Positions 60,532-64,000 of a stretch of 64,000 bases of DNA are shown here, in pieces. The translations under genes and the position numbers were made by a program. The number at the start of each line of letters is the position of its first letter. The stretch's first letter is position 1. Origin of the DNA: Draconibacterium mangrovi. Lineage in GTDB: Bacteria; Bacteroidota; Bacteroidia; Bacteroidales; Prolixibacteraceae. A model generated the notes under the pieces. It searched no databases. It saw nothing but the letters and a program-made list of their open reading frames with translations, and had not been told where the DNA came from. The stretch lies in assembly GCF_010586825.1 (NCBI RefSeq), contig NZ_JAAAGB010000004.1:124001-188000 (forward strand), written 5' to 3'.

Positions 60532-62631
60532 ATGAACAATTTGATAACCCATACAACCGATTTGATTAACGGAGATGCCGAACAAAAAAAGGCAGAAATC
60601 CGCGATTACTTTTTGAAAACATATACGCTCGATGAAAAACTATACGAGTATTTAAAAACCGATGAAGCTTTTTATCGCAGGGCCGATCCGTTGCGACATC
60701 CGCTAATATTTTATTACGGACATACCGCTGTGTTTTTTATCAATAAACTGGTGCTGGCTAAAATTCTGGATCATCGAATTGACTCCCATTTCGAATCAGT
60801 TTTTGCCATTGGTGTTGACGAAATGAGTTGGGACGATTTAAACGAATCGAATTATGACTGGCCTACCGTAAAAGAGGTGTTTGAATACCGCATGAAAGTA
60901 AAAGAAGAGGTGTTAAAGGTAATCGACTCAACTCCGCTGACTTTACCCATTAACTGGGAAAATCCGTTTTGGATAATTATGATGGGAATTGAGCATGAGC
61001 GCATTCATATTGAAACTTCGTCGGTGCTGATACGGCAATTACCGCTGAAATATTTAAAACCAAATGTTTTCGATGCTCCATGTAAGGAGTCAGGAGATGC
61101 ACCTGAAAACCACATGTTAAACGTTGAAGGAGGAGAAGTGATTATCGGAAAACCATACGATCACCGATTTTACGGTTGGGATGTGGAATATGGGGAGCAT
61201 CAGGTAGAGGTTGATGCCTTTAAAGCGTCGGAGTATCTGGTCTCAAATGGTGAGTTTCTTGAGTTCGTTAATGACGGTGGTTATAAAACAAAAGAATACT
61301 GGACTGAGGAAGGCTGGAACTGGTGCCAATACAAAAAAGCTGAATTTCCATTGTTTTGGCGAAAAGATGCTGATAAATATTTTTTGCGGCTTTTTGATCA
61401 GGAAATTGAAATGCCCTGGAACTGGCCGGTTGAGCTGAATTATCTGGAAGCAAAATCATTTGCCAACTGGAAAACAAAACAAACAGGTAAAACTTATCGT
61501 TTGCCAACCGAAGCGGAATGGTATCGACTGGCGGAACAAAACGGCATAAACGATGCTAATTTTGCAACTGTTGCGGCAAATATTGGTTTGGAGAAGTTTG
61601 TGTCGCCATGCCCGGTAAATCAATTTAAACAAGGTGATTTTTATGATATCATCGGAAATGTTTGGCAATGGACGGAAACGCCGGTTACAGGTTATCCGGG
61701 ATTTAAAGTGCACCCTTTGTACGACGATTTTTCAACGCCAACTTTCGATGGCAAACACAACATGATAAGAGGTGGTTCGTGGATTTCAACCGGAAACGAA
61801 GCTACCTGGCATGCCCGTTATGCCTTTCGCCGTCATTTTTATCAGCATGCCGGATTTCGTTTGGTAGAATCGGAAAATCCATTGATTATCCGTAATGACT
61901 CGTACGAGACTGACTCGGAAGTGGCACAATCGTGTGAATTTAATTATGGAAAGCCGGTTTTGGGCTTCGATAATTTTCCTAAAAGTATTGCCGAAATCTG
62001 TAAACAATATGCTAGTGATCAAAAGTCGCTGAAAATGATCGATTTGAATTGCGATACCGGACGAACAGCTTTTGAATTGTCCGATTCTTTTAAACAGATA
62101 ACAGCAATTGATTTTTCGGCACGTTTTATACGAATGGCGATTCATTTGCAGGAGCAGGGTTTTGTTCGCTACATTACAAAAGATGAAGGTGAATTGGTGC
62201 ATTATAACGATGTGCAATTGTCAGAACTTGGGTTGAATGCGAAAGATAACCTGCAATTTATGCAGGCTGATGCCAACAATCTAAAACCAATTTACAGTGG
62301 CTACGATGTAATTTTAGCCATAAACTTATTGGAAGAATTATATAATCCGAAACATTTTTTGACACGCATTCACGAACGATTAAATGCCGGAGGAATTTTT
62401 ATTTTGGGTTCAGGCTACGACTGGGAAAAGAACAATATAAAACGCGAAAACTGGCCGGGAGCGTTTAAGCAGGATGGAGAGCCGGTAACATCCTTTGAAG
62501 GCATAAAAGCTTTGCTGCAAGATAATTTTGAATTGGTGAACGAGCCAATTAACCTGACCGCGGCAAAAGCAATATCATCCCGTAATATTGAGATTTCGGT
62601 GGTTGAAATCTCAGTTTGGCAGAAGCTATAA
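60532..62631 (+). CDS. ovoA: 5-histidylcysteine sulfoxide synthase OvoA (ovothiol synthesis)
   Basis: The 699-residue protein has the OvoA order. A DinB-like helical domain (about 20-170) carries the iron-binding HX3HXE motif as His155, His159 and Glu161 (EHERIHIET). An FGE-sulfatase-type domain follows (about 190-450: GEVIIGKPYDHRFYGWDVEYG, RLPTEAEWYRLAE, IIGNVWQWTETP, IRGGSWIST). A C-terminal SAM-methyltransferase domain is about 480-699 (MIDLNCDTGRTAFEL). It joins the sulfur of Cys to histidine and methylates the product. OvoB, the lyase, is not visible nearby. Confidence 0.92.
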   Translation: MNNLITHTTDLINGDAEQKKAEIRDYFLKTYTLDEKLYEYLKTDEAFYRRADPLRHPLIFYYGHTAVFFINKLVLAKILDHRIDSHFESVFAIGVDEMSWDDLNESNYDWPTVKEVFEYRMKVKEEVLKVIDSTPLTLPINWENPFWIIMMGIEHERIHIETSSVLIRQLPLKYLKPNVFDAPCKESGDAPENHMLNVEGGEVIIGKPYDHRFYGWDVEYGEHQVEVDAFKASEYLVSNGEFLEFVNDGGYKTKEYWTEEGWNWCQYKKAEFPLFWRKDADKYFLRLFDQEIEMPWNWPVELNYLEAKSFANWKTKQTGKTYRLPTEAEWYRLAEQNGINDANFATVAANIGLEKFVSPCPVNQFKQGDFYDIIGNVWQWTETPVTGYPGFKVHPLYDDFSTPTFDGKHNMIRGGSWISTGNEATWHARYAFRRHFYQHAGFRLVESENPLIIRNDSYETDSEVAQSCEFNYGKPVLGFDNFPKSIAEICKQYASDQKSLKMIDLNCDTGRTAFELSDSFKQITAIDFSARFIRMAIHLQEQGFVRYITKDEGELVHYNDVQLSELGLNAKDNLQFMQADANNLKPIYSGYDVILAINLLEELYNPKHFLTRIHERLNAGGIFILGSGYDWEKNNIKRENWPGAFKQDGEPVTSFEGIKALLQDNFELVNEPINLTAAKAISSRNIEISVVEISVWQKL

Positions 62632-62641
62632 AGAGTCGGGG

Positions 62642-62692
62642 AAAAGAGAAGCCCGGAGTTGATGTAAATTCAAACTCCGGGCTTCTCTTTTT
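62642..62692. terminator. bidirectional terminator
   Basis: AAAAGAGAAGCCCGGAGTT pairs perfectly with AACTCCGGGCTTCTCTTTT, between convergent genes. Confidence 0.93.
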
Positions 62693-62727
62693 CAGCCAAT
62701 CGGCATGTTCGTATTTTGTTGAAACCC

Positions 62728-63846
62728 TCAACGCAATTTCGACTTTTTTACGTCTTTAAACGATTCGGAAATATGTTTCCAGTAATCTTTATGAAATTTC
62801 ACATCTGATTTTCCAAGGATATCATGATAGGTTTTTGGCTCATCATCCGGATGAAAAATCTTTAGTCCCATGTCCTCGTATAAAGCCGATACTTCAGGAT
62901 GAAACTGAACGGCAAATACATGTGGGTAAGTGCTGTGCGCAACTCCTTCAATAATTTTACCATCGGTCGATAAACAGGTTACTTCCAAACCTTTTCCCAG
63001 CTTTTCAATGGCCTGGTGGTGACTGCTGTAAATGCGTGGAGTAGCTTTCTTTGACATTTTTATGGTTTCTCCAAAAAACGGGTTGTCAGTAAATTGAATG
63101 GTGTGCAGGTTGATACCCATAAAAAGCGAATCTTCCTCGATTAACTGCCAGTAGTTGCGGTGCATGTTGGCACGGCCTATTGCAACGGTTTCTTCGGGCG
63201 TTTCGGCATTATAAACCTCAGCAGGAATGTCCTGGATCAATGTCCCGCCGGTACCCACATTCATGGTTTGCATGCCCAGGCAAAAACCGGTTACCACATA
63301 ATCCGGCCGCTCGGCAAGGAAGGGTTTAAATGATTCGTTCTGGTAGCCTCCCAACAAGTGAAACATAAAAGTGGCTTCGTAATAATGACGGGCAGGAGTG
63401 AACACATCGGATTTTGTATTTTCCTCGCCATAAATGGCCGGAGGAATATCGGCACCACCAAAAAAGATAATTCCGATCGAATTGTCAAATACCTTTTTTA
63501 GCTGGGCTGTAACATCGTTTTCCTCGTACAAATTTGTCTCGTTAAGCTCGCCCGTAATTTCGTGCAGATAAAAATTATGGAGCCTGTTTTCGTTGATGTA
63601 TTCTTGTGTTTTTGTGTAATCGGTTTTTTGCCCTTCGTAATAAACGCCAACAAATTTCACCTTGTTTTTATTTACCTGCATAATGTTATTATCCGTAAGG
63701 TATTGAATGGTTTTTATACGATTAACCGTGGGGTCGCAAAGAATGATGTATTTCTTGCGGGTATTAAAATCAGTATCGAAAAAATGTTGCGCGAACGAGG
63801 TGCTAACCACCAGGAACGCAATCGTTAGTAAAAGCAGCCTTTTCAT
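62728..63846 (-). CDS. exported class I glutamine amidotransferase-like (C26) hydrolase
   Basis: The 372-residue protein has a signal peptide (1-19, ending TSFAQ). It then shows a gamma-glutamyl hydrolase/PuuD-type domain: the nucleophile Cys in VTGFCLGMQTMN, the family phrase YSSHHQAIEKLGKGLEV and the His-Glu pair in FAVQFHPEVSALYE. Such enzymes hydrolyse gamma-glutamyl amide bonds; export to the periplasm is unusual for PuuD-like enzymes but known for gamma-glutamyl hydrolases. The substrate is unknown. Confidence 0.88.
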   Translation of the reverse strand: MKRLLLLTIAFLVVSTSFAQHFFDTDFNTRKKYIILCDPTVNRIKTIQYLTDNNIMQVNKNKVKFVGVYYEGQKTDYTKTQEYINENRLHNFYLHEITGELNETNLYEENDVTAQLKKVFDNSIGIIFFGGADIPPAIYGEENTKSDVFTPARHYYEATFMFHLLGGYQNESFKPFLAERPDYVVTGFCLGMQTMNVGTGGTLIQDIPAEVYNAETPEETVAIGRANMHRNYWQLIEEDSLFMGINLHTIQFTDNPFFGETIKMSKKATPRIYSSHHQAIEKLGKGLEVTCLSTDGKIIEGVAHSTYPHVFAVQFHPEVSALYEDMGLKIFHPDDEPKTYHDILGKSDVKFHKDYWKHISESFKDVKKSKLR

Positions 63847-64000
63847 TTTTTATATTTTCATTTTTTTTTGACCAGAGTTTTCATCATCAAAATTAAAAGA
63901 ATAGCGCTTTCAACAATGCTATCTGCGAAGTATTTAAATAAAACATAATTTAGGCAACACACATTCTATAAACTTTGTACATTTGCCTAATCATATAAAA

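Noticed and set aside
1-64000. phage, integrative element, anti-phage defence or CRISPR system
   Set aside because: No integrase, transposase, Cas, restriction or toxin-antitoxin gene was recognised; gene content is that of an ordinary chromosome.

Overview
The window looks like a chromosome segment of a Bacteroidota bacterium, most likely Bacteroidia of the Marinilabiliales/Prolixibacteraceae type (inference). The signs are a type IX secretion sorting domain, promoters of the TTG-N19-TAnnTTTG type, weak Shine-Dalgarno sequences, many Cys-anchored lipoproteins, fused HisB and CcsBA proteins, and families typical of the phylum (DUF5777, S23-type four-helix bundle, 6-bladed propeller lipoproteins). 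No rRNA, tRNA, CRISPR array, phage or complete insertion sequence was seen.

Layout. 1-10.8 kb: a truncated S41 protease, a PgpH-type HD phosphodiesterase, a C40 peptidase, a Nudix hydrolase, a C69 dipeptidase, then a five-gene molybdenum-cofactor operon read leftwards and preceded by what looks like a Moco riboswitch. 10.9-12.4 kb: a T9SS-exported protein. 12.4-25.9 kb: a leftward block of cytochrome genes with 44 haem-binding motifs. It holds a CcsBA haem lyase, a tetrahaem c554-like protein, a seven-haem NapC/NirT-like protein, a 19-haem/cytochrome b fusion, a separate cytochrome b with a seven-haem partner, a DUF5777 putative barrel, a monohaem lipoprotein, a hexahaem lipoprotein on a collagen-like stalk, and an FNR-like regulator with a perfect FNR-type box beside it. 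26.2-35.0 kb: argB and a histidine operon (hisG, EamA transporter, hisD, hisC, hisB, purU, small inserted gene, tlpA-like, hisH) controlled by a His-rich leader peptide and attenuator. 35.2-45.3 kb: a GH105 glycosidase with a LacI-type operator inside its promoter, a LytTR regulator, lipoproteins, a second Nudix protein, ssb with a helically phased upstream array, a truncated globin and small NTF2-like proteins. 45.5-52.4 kb: a TetR-controlled envelope operon (LolA-like protein, two FtsX-type permeases, ATPase, CAP protein, barrel). 52.5-64 kb: an unrecognised TIM-barrel-like protein, a CocE-type hydrolase, Sua5, a UPF0316 membrane protein, RF3, a GNAT acetyltransferase, an OvoA ovothiol synthase and a secreted C26 peptidase.

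How it fits together. The cytochrome block reads as a quinol-to-outside electron conduit: membrane cytochrome b modules pass electrons to large periplasmic multihaem proteins, and an outer-membrane barrel with surface cytochrome lipoproteins could carry them across the outer membrane. CcsBA would assemble the c-type haems, and the FNR-like regulator could switch the system with oxygen. The adjacent Moco operon suggests that molybdoenzymes are encoded elsewhere in the genome. The conduit function is inference from haem counts, topology and gene order; no terminal reductase is visible here.
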